From Anoplolepis gracilipes (lineage: Eukaryota; Arthropoda; Insecta; Hymenoptera; Formicidae): DNA of 64,000 nt. The stretch covers positions 1,363,001 to 1,427,000 of the forward strand of contig NC_132982.1 of assembly GCF_047496725.1 (NCBI RefSeq). Direction: 5' to 3'. A program made the translations under genes and the position numbers. Shown here in pieces: positions 42,933-54,199 of this stretch. Each line of letters opens with the position of its first letter. The first letter of the stretch is position 1. The notes below the pieces were generated by a model. The model was not told where the DNA came from and ran no database searches. It saw nothing but the letters and a program-made list of their open reading frames with translations.

Positions 42933-43406
42933 TGTTACGTCCGTGACGTCTGTATCTTCGGTTTAAAGAAAGAAGTATTGATTGATTCTTTCAGCTGAGT
43001 AAAAAAATCATTATATTGATTTTTAAGAAGCAGACAATCGAAGGAGCGTCGCATAGAAACGGGTATTTAAAAAAAAGAAAAAGAGCGAGTCTCGGGATTT
43101 CAATCTAAAAGGATTACTAATGAACCTTATAATTATAATCTGTTTAATTGTTACCTTTATAAAGATCGTTCTGTATTTAAAGAAGTCTCGCTTTATTGAG
43201 TGTGAGAGGGGAAGATAAATAGCTCGGGATTTCAATCTAAAAGGATTACTAATGAACCTTATAATTATAATCTGTTTAATTATTACCTTTATAAAGATCG
43301 TTCTGTATTTAAAGAAGTCTCGCTTTATTGAGTGTGAGAGGGGAAGATAAATAGTTGCGTCGCGCACGTTCGGAAATAATATTGATATCGTTCCGCGGAC
43401 GTAACA
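42933..43406 (+). mobile_element. LTR (474 bp) followed by primer-binding site and gag
   Basis: Starts TGTTACGTCCGTGACG after ATAT (42929-42932) and ends CCGCGGACGTAACA. It contains an internal 132-bp tandem duplication (43091-43354). Immediately after it lies a tRNA-Pro-type primer-binding site (43410), so it acted as a 5' LTR. The end matches the LTR at 41053. Confidence 0.88.
43091..43354. repeat. 132-bp tandem duplication inside the LTR
   Basis: Units 43091-43222 and 43223-43354 are almost identical (CTCGGGATTTCAATCTAAAA ... GGGGAAGATAAATAG; one clear difference, TTGTTACC against TTATTACC). It lies in the U3/R-like part and could duplicate promoter elements. Confidence 0.95.
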
Positions 43407-43409
43407 TTT

Positions 43410-43427
43410 TGGAGGCTCGTCCAGGAT
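43410..43427 (+). other. Primer-binding site, tRNA-Pro-like
   Basis: TGGAGGCTCGTCCAGGAT sits three bases after the LTR. It differs at two positions from the site complementary to tRNA-Pro used by some retroelements (TGGGGGCTCGTCCGGGAT). Spacing and match make it a credible minus-strand primer site. Confidence 0.75.
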
Positions 43428-43472
43428 TCACGTAATGGGATCTGTTCTTCAGAAAATATTATAAGTGAATTA

Positions 43473-44327
43473 TTGTGTGTGCTGAGAGTTGAAACTACAA
43501 ACGATGTCGATTACGCACTCTCCGAGAAGGACCCGTTCTCAGACGCCAGCGACCACAAAGAAGCCAGAAATACAACGGGCTCTTCTTCTGGAAGTGGAGC
43601 AATTGAAACAGGAAAAGAGAGCAGAACAGGAGAAAACATAAAGGGAACTCCGGGAAAGGGATGCAGCAATATAACTTCAAAACGAGCTAAGTCGTTTAAA
43701 TAATATCGTGTCCACTCATTCAAACGAAAGAGCAGATAGGGAATTACAAAATAATATTAGAACAGAAAATGATATTAAAGATAATTTGGAGTATAAATTG
43801 AAGCCAGATACATACGATAGGACAGGGTCGTTGAGAGAATTTTTCACATAATTTAATTTGATTGCACGGGCAAATGACTGAACAATTAATACTAAAACAG
43901 TCGCATTAGCATCATGTTTGAGGGGAAAAATGCGTTCAATTTTGGATTGTTTTTCGAAAATAGAGATAATAAGTTTTGAAGAACTTAAATCTAAACTAGA
44001 ATTGCGTTTTGAGGAAAATCAATTCTCATTATATAGTATACACAATTTAGTACACAAATATAGTATACACAATTTACTAATCGAAAACAAAAATATGGAG
44101 AAGAGATATCGGCTTTGCGGGCAGATATAGAATGTTTATCACGATTAGCGTATCCGGAATGTACGTTAGAAGTACGGGATAAAGTGGCTTGTACTCAATT
44201 CATTAATGCTCTTTCGGATGAATTTATTAGACGAACGCTACAGATAGAAGGGATAACATCTCTAAAATTAGCCTTAGAAAGGGTAGAAGATTTAAAAATA
44301 ATACAAAAAAAACAATTCTTTTCATAA
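43473..44327 (+). pseudogene. Gypsy-type gag remnant
   Basis: After a degraded start (frame 43473-43703 with charged, Lys/Glu-rich sequence), the region from about 43790 reads KLKPDTYDRTGSLREFF, then CLRGKMRSILDCF and SFEELKSKLELRFEE (43918 frame). The next frame (44115-44327) reads CLSRLAYPECTLEVRDKVAC, then TQFINALSDEFIRRTLQIEG and ITSLKLALERVEDL. This is the retrotransposon gag helical domain (l...A.l.l.G.A......, f..f...L...F, l..La..ay......vrd.......f..gL). A short internal duplication (TATAGTATACACAATTTA, about 44033 and 44060) adds residues. Several stops inactivate it. Confidence 0.75.
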
Positions 44328-44379
44328 AGAACAAGGGGAATAGAGTAGGAATAAGTAATAACTTTTGTTATACGTGAAT

Positions 44380-44490
44380 AATAGATGGACAGACGTGCGT
44401 TTTTAAAGTTGATACGGGCTCAGAGGTGACGATTTTGGGTGAAAGGCTGATTGATAGAGTAAGGAAAGAATTTCTATAAAAGGAAGTTTT
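44380..44490 (+). pseudogene. Retropepsin (protease) active-site remnant
   Basis: CVFKVDTGSEVTILGERLID with the catalytic DTGS at 44411-44422. It lies downstream of gag, as expected for pol. A stop follows after about 15 residues and no RT is present; the element is truncated around 44630. Confidence 0.65.
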
Positions 44491-44829
44491 CTTAAATATC
44501 CAACGGGAGAAAGTAGTACATGCGGATAGATTGGCTTCTTTTTATGAGAGGGGAGAAAGATTAGAATAGATTATTCTGAGGCTTAGTTTGAACTTGAAGT
44601 GTACCTCTGAGACCTGTTGATAATTTATATTAAATAAAAGGTAAACACATAATGATGTTAAAGTAAAAATGTGTAATTGCTAGTTGCAAATTCAGATTTT
44701 TTCTTAAAGATAACTATGTCTTTTCTTTACACAAATTGATTCGTCTTATTATTCTGTGCATAAAAGTATTAGGGTAAGATAATCGAAAAATGAATATTTT
44801 ACGAGATATTTTGTATTTTATGTCAAAAT

Positions 44830-45123
44830 ATTGCAACTTTGAAGCCTTATAACTTGAAAAGTATTTAATGAAAAAATATTTTATTATAGTGTTTTAGAAA
44901 ACTTTTGAGGTACGCTACAAGAATATATAATGAAAAATAGTAGGTTCCATTTAAGAAATTAAAGAAAACGTTTACGTGACCTTCAAACGACTGTCCAAGG
45001 TCAAACCAATGGTACCATCTTATGTCCCCCTCCAAACCATGCAACTTTTGTCTGAAACATTTTTCAATAAAATCATCGATTCGCAAGATAATCGGCCATA
45101 TTACTTAAAATAAAACACCCTGT
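44830..45123. repeat. Dispersed repeat, copy 1 (pairs with 56938-57214)
   Basis: Shares CTTATAACT.GAAAAGTATT, TGAAAAAATATTTTATTATA and CATCTTATGTCCCC with 56938-57214 over about 285 bp in the same orientation. It ends in a CACCCTG terminus before TATA, like other CAGGGTGT-ended elements here. Non-coding MITE family. Confidence 0.85.
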
Positions 45124-45435
45124 ATACATATATCTCCATGTTTAAAATATTTGCATAAACCTAATATTAAAAAAAAATTATAACCATTTATTAGATTTTC
45201 CATAATTTTAATAACTTCAATTAGTTAATATATTATGTTTAAATTTTTAAATTATTACTTTTAAAAAATTATTACTTTTAACTCACAGGAGATTGCTGTT
45301 TGTTTTCTTCCTTCGGGTATATATGGCAACAAATTTTGACATAATTGCATTGCCGCCTTTCGAGATAATATACAAATATATACAAAAAAATTTATCTATC
45401 ATAATAGATTTGCTTATTAAAAATAAGCATTATAT

Positions 45436-45775
45436 TGTTGCGCCCGAGTCGCTACGGTCCTAATGTTCGTTCGTCCTGTTCTGAATCGAGCCACGGTTAA
45501 CGGTTACTTAGAAATCGTCGTGAAGGGAGATTGTTTATCAACAGCTGAGAGGAGGTTGTTTTCCAGCGCCATATTTGGGATTCGGTTGACAGCTGTCAAA
45601 ACGTTCGGACGTTTCGCTTGCGGATACCGATCTATTCACATAATCATTGTTATTTTGTTCCTTGTTACTTCTATTAAAGTTCTTAATTAATTTTTCCTAA
45701 ACTTGTGTTATAATTATTATGCGGCGTGATATGGCGTGGAACCGGAAGTGCGAAAGATGATGCGCGGGCGTAACA
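45436..45775 (+). mobile_element. Solo LTR, 340 bp, TSD ATAT
   Basis: Starts TGTTGCGCCCGAGTC, ends GCGCGGGCGTAACA; ATAT on each side (45432-45435, 45776-45779). ATTAAA near 45674. It shares GACAGCTGTC with the LTR at 41053 and has the same general layout. The ORF at 45463-45690 is a shadow. Confidence 0.88.
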
Positions 45776-45779
45776 ATAT

Positions 45780-46200
45780 ATATATGTATAATTAAATAGA
45801 CTATTATAGAAACAAATAACATATAGAGAAATAATAAAGTCAAAAACTTAAGCACTACAGTAATAATAAATATTATTAAATATTATTATTAAATATTATT
45901 TATTAGAATCTGTGTAATTTTTGAAATCTTTTCTCTCGTATATCAAATGGATCTTGAGTATCCCTTAAAATTCTACGCATTATGCGTATTGTTGGATTTT
46001 TATTTTTTTATTTTCTTTTTCAAGAATAATCCACCATGCAACAGCCATTGTACCCGACTAATTTTTGAATGGAAGATTCATTCATTCATTCATTCAACTT
46101 TTCATTTTTATAAAAATTTTCACTTTTTTATGAATTTACACTACGGAAAAAGATTCATGATCGATACTCAACATTATCTTTGAAGCCGAAATCGGATGTT
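45780..46200. other. AT-rich DNA
   Basis: TTCATTCATTCATTCA short repeat at about 46079. No gene. Confidence 0.45.
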
Positions 46201-46204
46201 GTCG

Positions 46205-46280
46205 ACCGATTTGTTGGTGATTAATACCATCGGTAATTACACGTGTAATCACCGATGATATTAATCATCAACAAATCGGT
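46205..46280. repeat. 76-bp near-perfect palindrome
   Basis: ACCGATTTGTTGGTGATTAA ... centre TTACACGTGTAA ... TTAATCATCAACAAATCGGT. The 38-bp arms have no loop and three mismatches. It could extrude a cruciform; it may be the joined ends of a lost foldback element. Confidence 0.93.
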
Positions 46281-46561
46281 GCAATGCATGGTGTAAAGAA
46301 TATATCTTTACACTATGTCTTATAAGATATAAGAAAAACCAGAGGAAAATGTAAAAATAACTGGAAATAAAAACATTTCTCCTAATCTACAAATTAGCGA
46401 AAATCGTAAAAATACCGATTTTTAACATACTACGATATTTATGGTTATACTCATTTCAATCTCTTTTATCATTTCTTGACTTGATCACATAGAGCTACAC
46501 AAATGGCGAACGCTAATTATAATTTACGACCCGTTTATATTAAAAATTGTTTACTAATGCG

Positions 46562-46592
46562 CTGATGAAGGTTCGAAAAATTGAACCAAAAC
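46562..46592 (+). ncRNA. Degenerate hammerhead-like core
   Basis: CTGATGA, hairpin GGTTC-GAAAAATT-GAACC, then AAAAC (expected GAAAC). The canonical CUGAUGA is present but the G of GAAA is lost. Confidence 0.3.
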
Positions 46593-46810
46593 ATCCGCAC
46601 GCAATTTAAAACTGTTCAATACTAGTTTTAATTTTCACATTTCAAATACCGTTTAATATAAGTTTAAAATTTATCTTTAATTTATTATATAATATTATTA
46701 TATAATAAATTAAATTATATAATCATTGCGACCTTCCTATTGTAATTGTTTAAATACCTTCAATATTATTGTAATACATAACTTTCAATATATAAACACG
46801 AACTTATTAA

Positions 46811-47330
46811 GGGGATCCAAAATTACTGACAGAACATGAATTATAGATTTGGAAAATCTCTTTTTTGGCTACAAGGATTGATAAATTCTTCTCCACAATT
46901 AAAGTACTTACAAAAACAACACGCGGGGGCTAATAATTACATATAAAAATGATAAAGAATTAAAAAATGACAGTTACGTAACAATATTTAACATAAAAAG
47001 TTCTACGGTATGTTCGTGTAAGAGATATAGCGTCCGCGTTTGGAATGACAGCAGAATATTAGTAAACTTTTGGAAATGACTTTAGAAGTCTAGTAAAAAA
47101 GATTTTCAAATCTGTTAAAATTGCTCTCGTGCATCTGTGAATATGCGAGATTGAAACACAAACTCACGTCAAACGTCATTTCTAAAAGTTCACAAATATT
47201 CCTTCATGCAAGTTCTAGCAGAAACCTTATTTTGTGTGTGTAAATTGCAAAACTTTTTATATTAAGCAAATATATTGTCATATGTTAGATTAAATTTTGG
47301 TTGATAATATAGAACAGCTTTTGGATCCCC
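46811..47330. mobile_element. MITE with TTAA TSD and GGGGATCCAAAA ends
   Basis: TTAA|GGGGATCCAAAA at the left (46807-46822) and TTTTGGATCCCC|TTAA at the right (to 47334): perfect 12-bp TIRs. Inside, a second imperfect inverted pair (AATATTAGTAAACTTTTGGA at 47054 against TCTAAAAGTTCACAAATATT at 47181). TTAA specificity suggests piggyBac or Kolobok mobilisation. 520 bp, non-coding. Confidence 0.85.
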
Positions 47331-47334
47331 TTAA

Positions 47335-48240
47335 GCCTCTTTTATACATCTCATTTTAAAAATATTTATTCCAAGAAAAAAAGCGTTAATTAAAGGCAGT
47401 CAAAATCGCCAATAAAAATAAATCCTAAATGACTCTAAACATAAATACATAAATGTACTCATTAATAAAAGTACAAGAAATTGAGTAGGAGTGTGCGGCC
47501 TTAAGTACTGCAGCTGAAGTGCTTTTACTTACGCGAAGCCACCTAGCGGCAAGTTCCGCGGCTTGCATGCGACCCGAACGCTCACGAAAAAGTTTCCCGA
47601 TAACGCTTCGCGAGGCATACTTTACTTACTGTCCGGCATGCGTTTGTGCGGTGTTCAGTAGATTTCTACATTTTAATTTTGGTAGAGAAAAAAAATTAAA
47701 AACTGTTTCTTTTGCTCTTGCTGACACTTATAATTAGTGAAAGTTATGTAGTATCAGAGTATTGGAAACCAATTTTTTAACATTAATTAACTTTATTTTC
47801 CATTTTTTCTTATTGAAATTAAGCAATTTTGCAATTTCTTGTACATTTTGTCCCATAAAAACATAGTGGCTACCATGAAAAAGATTATATTATTTATTGC
47901 CAAATTAGTTATTTTTTGCCAAATAGTTTATGTACATGTATAGTTATGTACAATATTTTTACATGTAGCACTCAAATCAATAATAAATTTTGTTCTGTTA
48001 CAATTTATATATAAAACTTTTTTTTATAAATATTTAAAAAATTATTCTACTAAGAAAATTATTAAATCTAATGTTTATTAGAAGAAAATACCGTGAATCA
48101 TTATTAAAACAAAAATATTTCTGGAAAGTATGTTTTATTATCTTGTTCACAAAGGAACAAACCCTGAAAAGAAATGGGGGAAAAATGCAGTAATTGGCCG
48201 TTAATTAAATAATCATTAGAATAATTCAAATTACTTTAAA
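47335..48240. other. AT-rich DNA with a GC-richer patch at 47495-47660
   Basis: The patch has a short plus-strand frame (47519-47737: LTRSHLAASSAACMRPERSR) that I do not recognise. No other feature. Confidence 0.35.
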
Positions 48241-48319
48241 TAAACGCTTACGAAGAGCATAGCGCTAAGAGCGATTCGTAATCGCCGCGTCGCCGAGCCG
48301 ACACGCGATGACTGCTGTG

Positions 48320-48570
48320 CAACCAAATCAGCGAAGCGTAATCCGCGCGCAACCAATCACAGCGTGATAAGCGACTTAAAATCAAAACGCGCTTATCACA
48401 AAACGGTCCCCGGGAGGAGTGACAAGCAACAATAAAAAATTTACTGTAAAAGATGACTTTGATCAAGGTTTAGATTAACAACGGAACGAAAATTAGAAAA
48501 GTCTCGAACTTTCTCGAAATCTTTAGCTTATAAAAGCTCCTCCGCGCGACCGCCGCTTCGCACTTGAACT
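48320..48570 (+). promoter_or_regulatory. Heat-shock-type promoter
   Basis: A perfect three-unit heat-shock element, GAACTTTCTCGAA (48506-48518), is followed 10 bp later by a TATA box (TATAAAA, 48529-48535), so initiation is expected around 48558-48566. Two CCAAT-type boxes lie upstream (AACCAAATCAGC about 48322; AACCAATCACAGC about 48351), as does an inverted pair GTGATAAGCG/CGCTTATCAC (about 48365-48399). The GC-rich leader (CGCGCGACCGCCGCTTCGC) is typical of insect promoters. No heat-shock protein coding sequence follows in the window. It could drive a gene with a remote coding exon, a non-coding RNA, or be a relic. Confidence 0.5.
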
Positions 48571-48794
48571 TGAGCTCCGAAGCGATAGTGTGTGATCCTC
48601 TCTTTTGCAAAATTTGTGTTAACTATTCGAAGTCTTTGTTTTTTTCGAATAGCTGTAGTTTGCGGACAGTGAATTTAATCTCCGCGTACTAATCAAAACG
48701 CCTCTTACTTTCGCATTTTTATACTCGCGTCAAAGTCGCGCCGGTCACGTCTCACTGCAGCTGCAGCTTGCAACGCAGTAACGAACCATCAGTG

Positions 48795-48850
48795 ATTCAA
48801 CTTGTAAATAAATGTAAATAGTTATATTTACATTTATTTACAAGTTGAAT
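48795..48850. repeat. Perfect 26-bp inverted repeat with 4-nt loop
   Basis: ATTCAACTTGTAAATAAATG ... (48795-48820), loop GTTA, then its exact complement 48825-48850. It lies about 240 bp after the predicted start site of the heat-shock-type promoter, so a transcript would form a strong hairpin. Confidence 0.95.
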
Positions 48851-49575
48851 AGACAATAAGATCGTTTTATTGCAAATCGATTAGTAAGTTTAAGAGAACA
48901 TTGGACTTATTAGATCCATGATTTTCACGAGTCTTCTTCGCTGTCCATCGCTGGCACAATCTCTTTTTTTCAACTTATTATATTTAAAAAGAAAAGTACA
49001 ATTTTAATTTCTCGATATATAAGTTAAAAATTAAATTAAATATGCATTAAAATTATATTTTTTACATTAAATATAACATTATTAATATTATTAATTCGTG
49101 TTTTTTTACATTGACAATCTTTACGTGATTATATCACTAAAGTTGCAAGGAGAAATATAATTACTTTGAAATTACTTTGAGCAGTTTTACATTTTACAGA
49201 AAAATTATTAATAACTTATTAATGTATCATTATTTCATTTCATTCTATTCTGACTATTTTTAACCAGAATAAAAAAGAATAAAAAATGTAAAAACTATTC
49301 ATAATAAATATATAATGTGCACATTACATTTTATTATCTTTTCTTGGTTGAGTGATTAATCATCCAAATTTTCTTTAAAATTTTACAAATATAGAAATTC
49401 TGTTTCTCTATTTGCTCACTGCGTTTTTTAGCTTGAGCTCTAAATATTCTATCAATGACTTCAAATTTACTAGATTAGTTTCCAAGATATTCTTTATCTA
49501 AAACAGATTACTTTAATAGTTATTGTCAAAAGAGAGAAAGAGAGAGAGTGTGATTTTTTTTACTACAAAAGTCTG
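48851..49575. other. AT-rich DNA
   Basis: No feature recognised. Confidence 0.45.
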
Positions 49576-49890
49576 CTATAATTTCGATAAAGGCATCGTA
49601 AAAAAAGAGTCGCGTTTTTCTGGTGACTCACTGTTATCCGTGTTGCTGGTAGATTTGTTAATTAAATATTTTATACGATTATTTATAGTTTTGAAGATCA
49701 CATGTAACGGGTAATTATTTTGCAAAAGGATATTTATTATGAAAGCCAGATTGTCAGTATAAAAGCGCGGATGAGACAGCAGAAAGTCCCTATCTGTGAG
49801 ACCTATGATGGTGCCTCTTTTTTGGCAGTATGGAGATGTCAAGAAAAGAAATTAAAAAATCTTCCTAAAAACGTCGGTTTATGGTACCAG
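49576..49890 (-). pseudogene. Penelope-like RT fragment
   Basis: On the minus strand, YHKPTFLGRFFNF (about 49888-49850) is followed by CQKRGTIIGLTDRDFLLSHP, then INILLQNNYPLHVIFKTINN. These are the last RT/thumb blocks of Penelope-like elements, colinear with 30483-30720. One frameshift lies between the blocks. The GIY-YIG part is missing. Confidence 0.82.
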
Positions 49891-49959
49891 TTATATGTTT
49901 ATGCTATTAACATGCAAATGTGTATAGATTGTTTGCCTAATTGTATAATGATATTATAA

Positions 49960-50990
49960 ACTATCGAAACTGTGAATGTCACCTATTAATCTATGTAACC
50001 TCTATATCGGTACGAAAATGTTTTCTTGCTTATTTAATTTTTAACTGTCTCAAAGCAAGTTTCGACTAGTGCTCGCTTATTCCATACGTTCTCATAAAAT
50101 CGCCTTTCGAAAGAATTTTACGAATGTAAGTTGTGAATGTGTACTTGTTTCGACATTATTGAAATTTGCATTTTTTTGTGCATCTATTTAGTTTATCTGT
50201 TTCTATTAACAAACTTTAGATGATTGATCATGCTGACATTCCTACTGGCGAAATAACCAGAGAGGAGCGCATATCCTCGACAGAAATTTACACGTCGGAA
50301 TAAGTATATCTACAGCATAAGTACTTTATTTTTATTCTGTTTTACATTAATAATATTTTATATATGTTAACTACGCCACCGGCTTTATTTCAATACGATT
50401 GCCTTCCAATTGATATGATAATGTTTTATGTTTATTATGTATAATTTGTCATATTTTATTTATTTTTATACTCCAACCTCCGGCCGATACTTGTAACTGC
50501 TCTTTGTTTAGTTGATTACTTTTGTTAATTGTGCTGAAAGCGGTTGAAAAAATTCGACTGAAACGTTCGCTTTCCCTTAATATATGTATCAGTAACGAAT
50601 TTTTTGAATTATATATGATCATTCTTTTTAAGAACATTAGTATCTTATGCTCCTTATGCCAATTCCGATTCAATTATTATTATTTATTGTTTAGAGCTCT
50701 TAATTATATTATTGATCAATACATAATAACATTCACTTAAGTAATATATTTTGGCATTAATTATTATTTTGTAATACTAAAAGTTATTGCATAAAATTTG
50801 AAAAGCGACAATTGTATTGTGACATTTAGAGAATTAAATACACGCATTGTGTACTAATCTATTATGTTTTATAAAAAAAAATAATATAAAATTAATGTGT
50901 CATAAAATTATGTAAAACTAATGTATTGTTTATATATAGCAATAATTTAATATACAACACATTTTTTTTATTTATAGACTATTATTATTT
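49960..50990. other. Mostly AT-rich; hammerhead-like signature at 50533-50565
   Basis: CTGAAAG, hairpin CGGTTG-AAAAAATT-CGACTG, then GAAACG lies on the plus strand near 50533-50565; the core is degenerate (AAG instead of AGA). Otherwise no feature. Confidence 0.35.
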
Positions 50991-50994
50991 ATAC

Positions 50995-51200
50995 CTCACA
51001 ATTATGACAATATATGTCAAGGTCATTAACTTCACTATCAAGAAGAACGAAAAATATATCACATTTTTCAAACTTTTTTTGTCAATAACTTTTTAATAAA
51101 GAAGGACCGACGGTTAAAACTTTTTGGAGGTTACTCAGGACAGTGACCTTGACAACATATGTCAAGGTCAAGGTAAAGGTCATAGGAGGTGTGTCTCCTT
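50995..51200. repeat. Dispersed repeat, copy 1 (pairs with 56275-56400)
   Basis: AGGACAGTGACCTTGACAAC and AACTTT.TAATAAAGAA recur at 56275-56400. Inside, ACAATATATGTCAAGGTCA is partly repeated, giving a weak internal duplication. Non-coding. Confidence 0.75.
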
Positions 51201-51229
51201 TTCTCAAGGTTTACCAATATTATAAAAAA

Positions 51230-52330
51230 TAGCTATTTTTTTATCTTATTTATCATATTTATTGTATTTATCATATTACAACTGCGACATTATACGGACA
51301 TGTTGGAAAAGTTTTATTATAATTAAAATTAAATTTGTGTAAATATTGATAGACGGTTTTCGGCCATTAATAGAAATTTGTTGTGTCGAGTACAGTTCAT
51401 AAGATATATTATCGATAATATATGCGATCTAATACGAATTAGATTGAGAATCTATTTCTATTATGTTTATTTAAATGTAAGAGTTTTTTTTAAAGCATTG
51501 AATAAAAAATCATATATTAAAATTGACAAATTTAAAATGGCGGAATTAATATACATAGATGTCAAAATAACAAACTGTTCAAATTTTTTTAAAAATTTAT
51601 ATATATAATTTTGAAAATTTATATGCATAAATTTTATATATATTAAATTTAGATTCATATTTAGTGATCTAAACAATTCTCTTGAATCTAAAAAAGCATA
51701 ATTGAAAACTTGATAGATTTTATAAATCGTCAATAATCTATAATAATTCATAACAGATGTCATGTTTATAATTATGAATATCATATTAGAATTATGAACA
51801 TAGTTATATATTAATTTATATGAATAATATAGTTATATATTAAGCATAGTTTACACAAAAAGTTCTTTCGGAAAACTGAAAGTTCTAACAACATACTTAA
51901 TTTTGACTGCAATAAAACTTCCCCAATATTTCATACCGTAACTAGTATGACAAAATAGCCATTCTAACTGTATTCTCCTTGCAATTCTAACTGTAAATTT
52001 CTCAAAATTATAATATAATAGAGCAATTGAGAAAACAGAATCATATTTATAAAAAAACTACAAAAATTAACTATTTGTTCCTTATGTTTGAAAAAATCAT
52101 TTTTCATTTACTTGTGTAATCGAATCAATATGTATAATTTAACTTTATAAGTTCTTGAAATTAAATAATAAATCAAATTTTTGTTCTTGAAATTAAATAA
52201 TAAATCAAGTTTTGATTGGCTCTTTATAAAGTGTATACCGTATACCTGAACTAAGGTGATTATCCTGAGCTTAAGCTGGTGTCGAAGAGTTTGAAGCTGA
52301 AGCCGATGGTGGAGCGCGAACCGGCGTGTG
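51230..52330. other. AT-rich DNA
   Basis: A short tandem duplication (TTCTTGAAATTAAATAATAA at about 52151 and 52183). No gene. Confidence 0.45.
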
Positions 52331-52334
52331 CCAG

Positions 52335-52557
52335 TGCCAGTCACTCAGTCACTCGCCGGCCGTTGGTGTAGAATGATCGTTGTATTTTGTCGATCCATTC
52401 ATGTTTTTACGTTGATGTAAGACCGTTTGGTGCAAAGTATCGTTTCTGTTTGCAGAAAAGAATGTCGTTTGCAATATCGCCGAAAAAATTACTTGGTACA
52501 TGTTCGATTTGTAAAAAATCTGAAGGAAATTGCTTATCATAATCTCTTACAATAACA

Positions 52558-52627
<70 letters not shown>

Positions 52628-52940
52628 TCTTTTTCTCTTTCTTTCTTGCGCTTCGGCGCGATGGTGTCCTGCGGGAGTATCGGGAGTTTATGTGAGACAT
52701 AAGTGAGAAGTGGTTTAACATCAGAAAAGTTTAACATCAGAAAAGTTTTGGAGCGAGCGTGCAAAAGTTTGTGTTGTGTTATGAATCATACATATATGAA
52801 TATATTTTAGTTCGCGAGTGTTTATCTTCGACGACTACCTAATATTCTTCTTATGTTACGTTGGATTAACCAGAGCGTGCATTGGAGTATTCTTCGCGTG
52901 AAAATAAATCAATGATTGTAGAGACGCTGTGAAAGAAAAG
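52335..52940 (+). other. Possible non-coding first exon of a host gene
   Basis: A GC-richer patch with an arthropod initiator-like CACTCAGTCACTC (about 52341) is followed by about 600 bp of leader including a CT repeat (52558-52620). It ends in a good splice-donor context, GAAAGAAAAG|GTAAGG (GT at 52941). There is no TATA and no convincing start codon. The following 11 kb are AT-rich and repeat-laden, which would suit a long first intron. This is inference from signals only; no protein supports it. Confidence 0.25.
52558..52660. repeat. CT microsatellite and pyrimidine tract
   Basis: CT repeats grading into CTTT-type units. Confidence 0.95.
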
Positions 52941-52944
52941 GTAA

Positions 52945-54199
52945 GGGTGAGTGATCGAGCATGTGACTCCACGCTAGCATGTCCTCGCTTTTCGTTCGAA
53001 TGAACGACACGCACGCGGTGTCGCCGTGTTGCCGCTTCGAGTCGTATAATCGCTATAGAATAATATTGATATTAATTCGCGCGTTCATTTAACGCTCTTG
53101 GATATTCATGAAAAAAATGCATCGAGTGAGGTGCATACATTTTTACCTTAATTGATATAATCTACAATATGATATAATATTAAAGCGTTTTTTGTTTTAC
53201 AAATTTATGAAAAGGTTCTTTCGTTCTAACTGTTTAAACGCTAACATTATGTTAATTTTATTGGAATATTATCAATTGCAATCGAAAATTAAGTTATTTT
53301 TTAGATCGACATAAATTAAAAAGATAAAAAGCAGGAACTGTTTATCATTTTAATAGTAATGTGAATTATTCCTAAAATTACAAAAAATTTAATATAAAAC
53401 AAACAGTCTAACATCTGACGTGTAAATGTGACGTTCGAAATTTGTTCCTAACTGAACCATGATAAAATTAAGACTTGAAAAGGACCTAAATTGAAGGTCG
53501 AAACGTCGTTGTACATCGTAACACCGAATAAAACTTTATAAGTATTGATGCCAGTTTGGTCGATTACTAACCATCTCCCTGATAAAACAAACAATTATAC
53601 TATTTTATAATATAAATGAAATTAAATAATTGGATAATTAAATAATTATTATGTATATAACATATACATATCTGGATAACATATATTTGGATGATTATGT
53701 ATAAAACATATATATATATATCATCAAGAAGTTATGCGATTTGATCTGAATTTTTAAAACTTAATTTAAAAATTTTCGGGAATATTGTTATTATTATTAC
53801 ATAAAATTTTCGAAATTAGCTGTTTTTAGCATGAAATCTTTTAAAAGTTACAGTTGTACAAAAGATGAGGTTATAGAATTATTAAACTTCTTTCAAATTA
53901 TATATTTTATCGTAAATTTCAAATAAATTTGTCACTAGTAGAATTTATGTTAATAAATGATTATTATTTTTGCATATTTTCATGAAATATCTGAATAATA
54001 CACTTAATCTTTTATTAAATTAAATCTATTAAATCTTTTTATATTTAATATGAATAGGTTTTTTATTGGTTACAAATTTGAAAAACTTTATTCAACCAGA
54101 ATTAATATATGTTCAATAATATTTAAAAAATTAACAGAAAAATTTCTGAAAAATTTTAAACGTTTGACAGTACGTGTATATATATATGTACATATATAT
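52945..54199. other. AT-rich DNA with a Penelope-like 3' signature at 53473-53507
   Basis: ACTTGAAAAGGACCT-AAATTGA-AGGTCGAAACGTC: hairpin GGACCT/AGGTC then GAAACGTC, but the first core block is degenerate. It is followed by AATAAAACTTTATAAG. No coding sequence. Confidence 0.4.
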
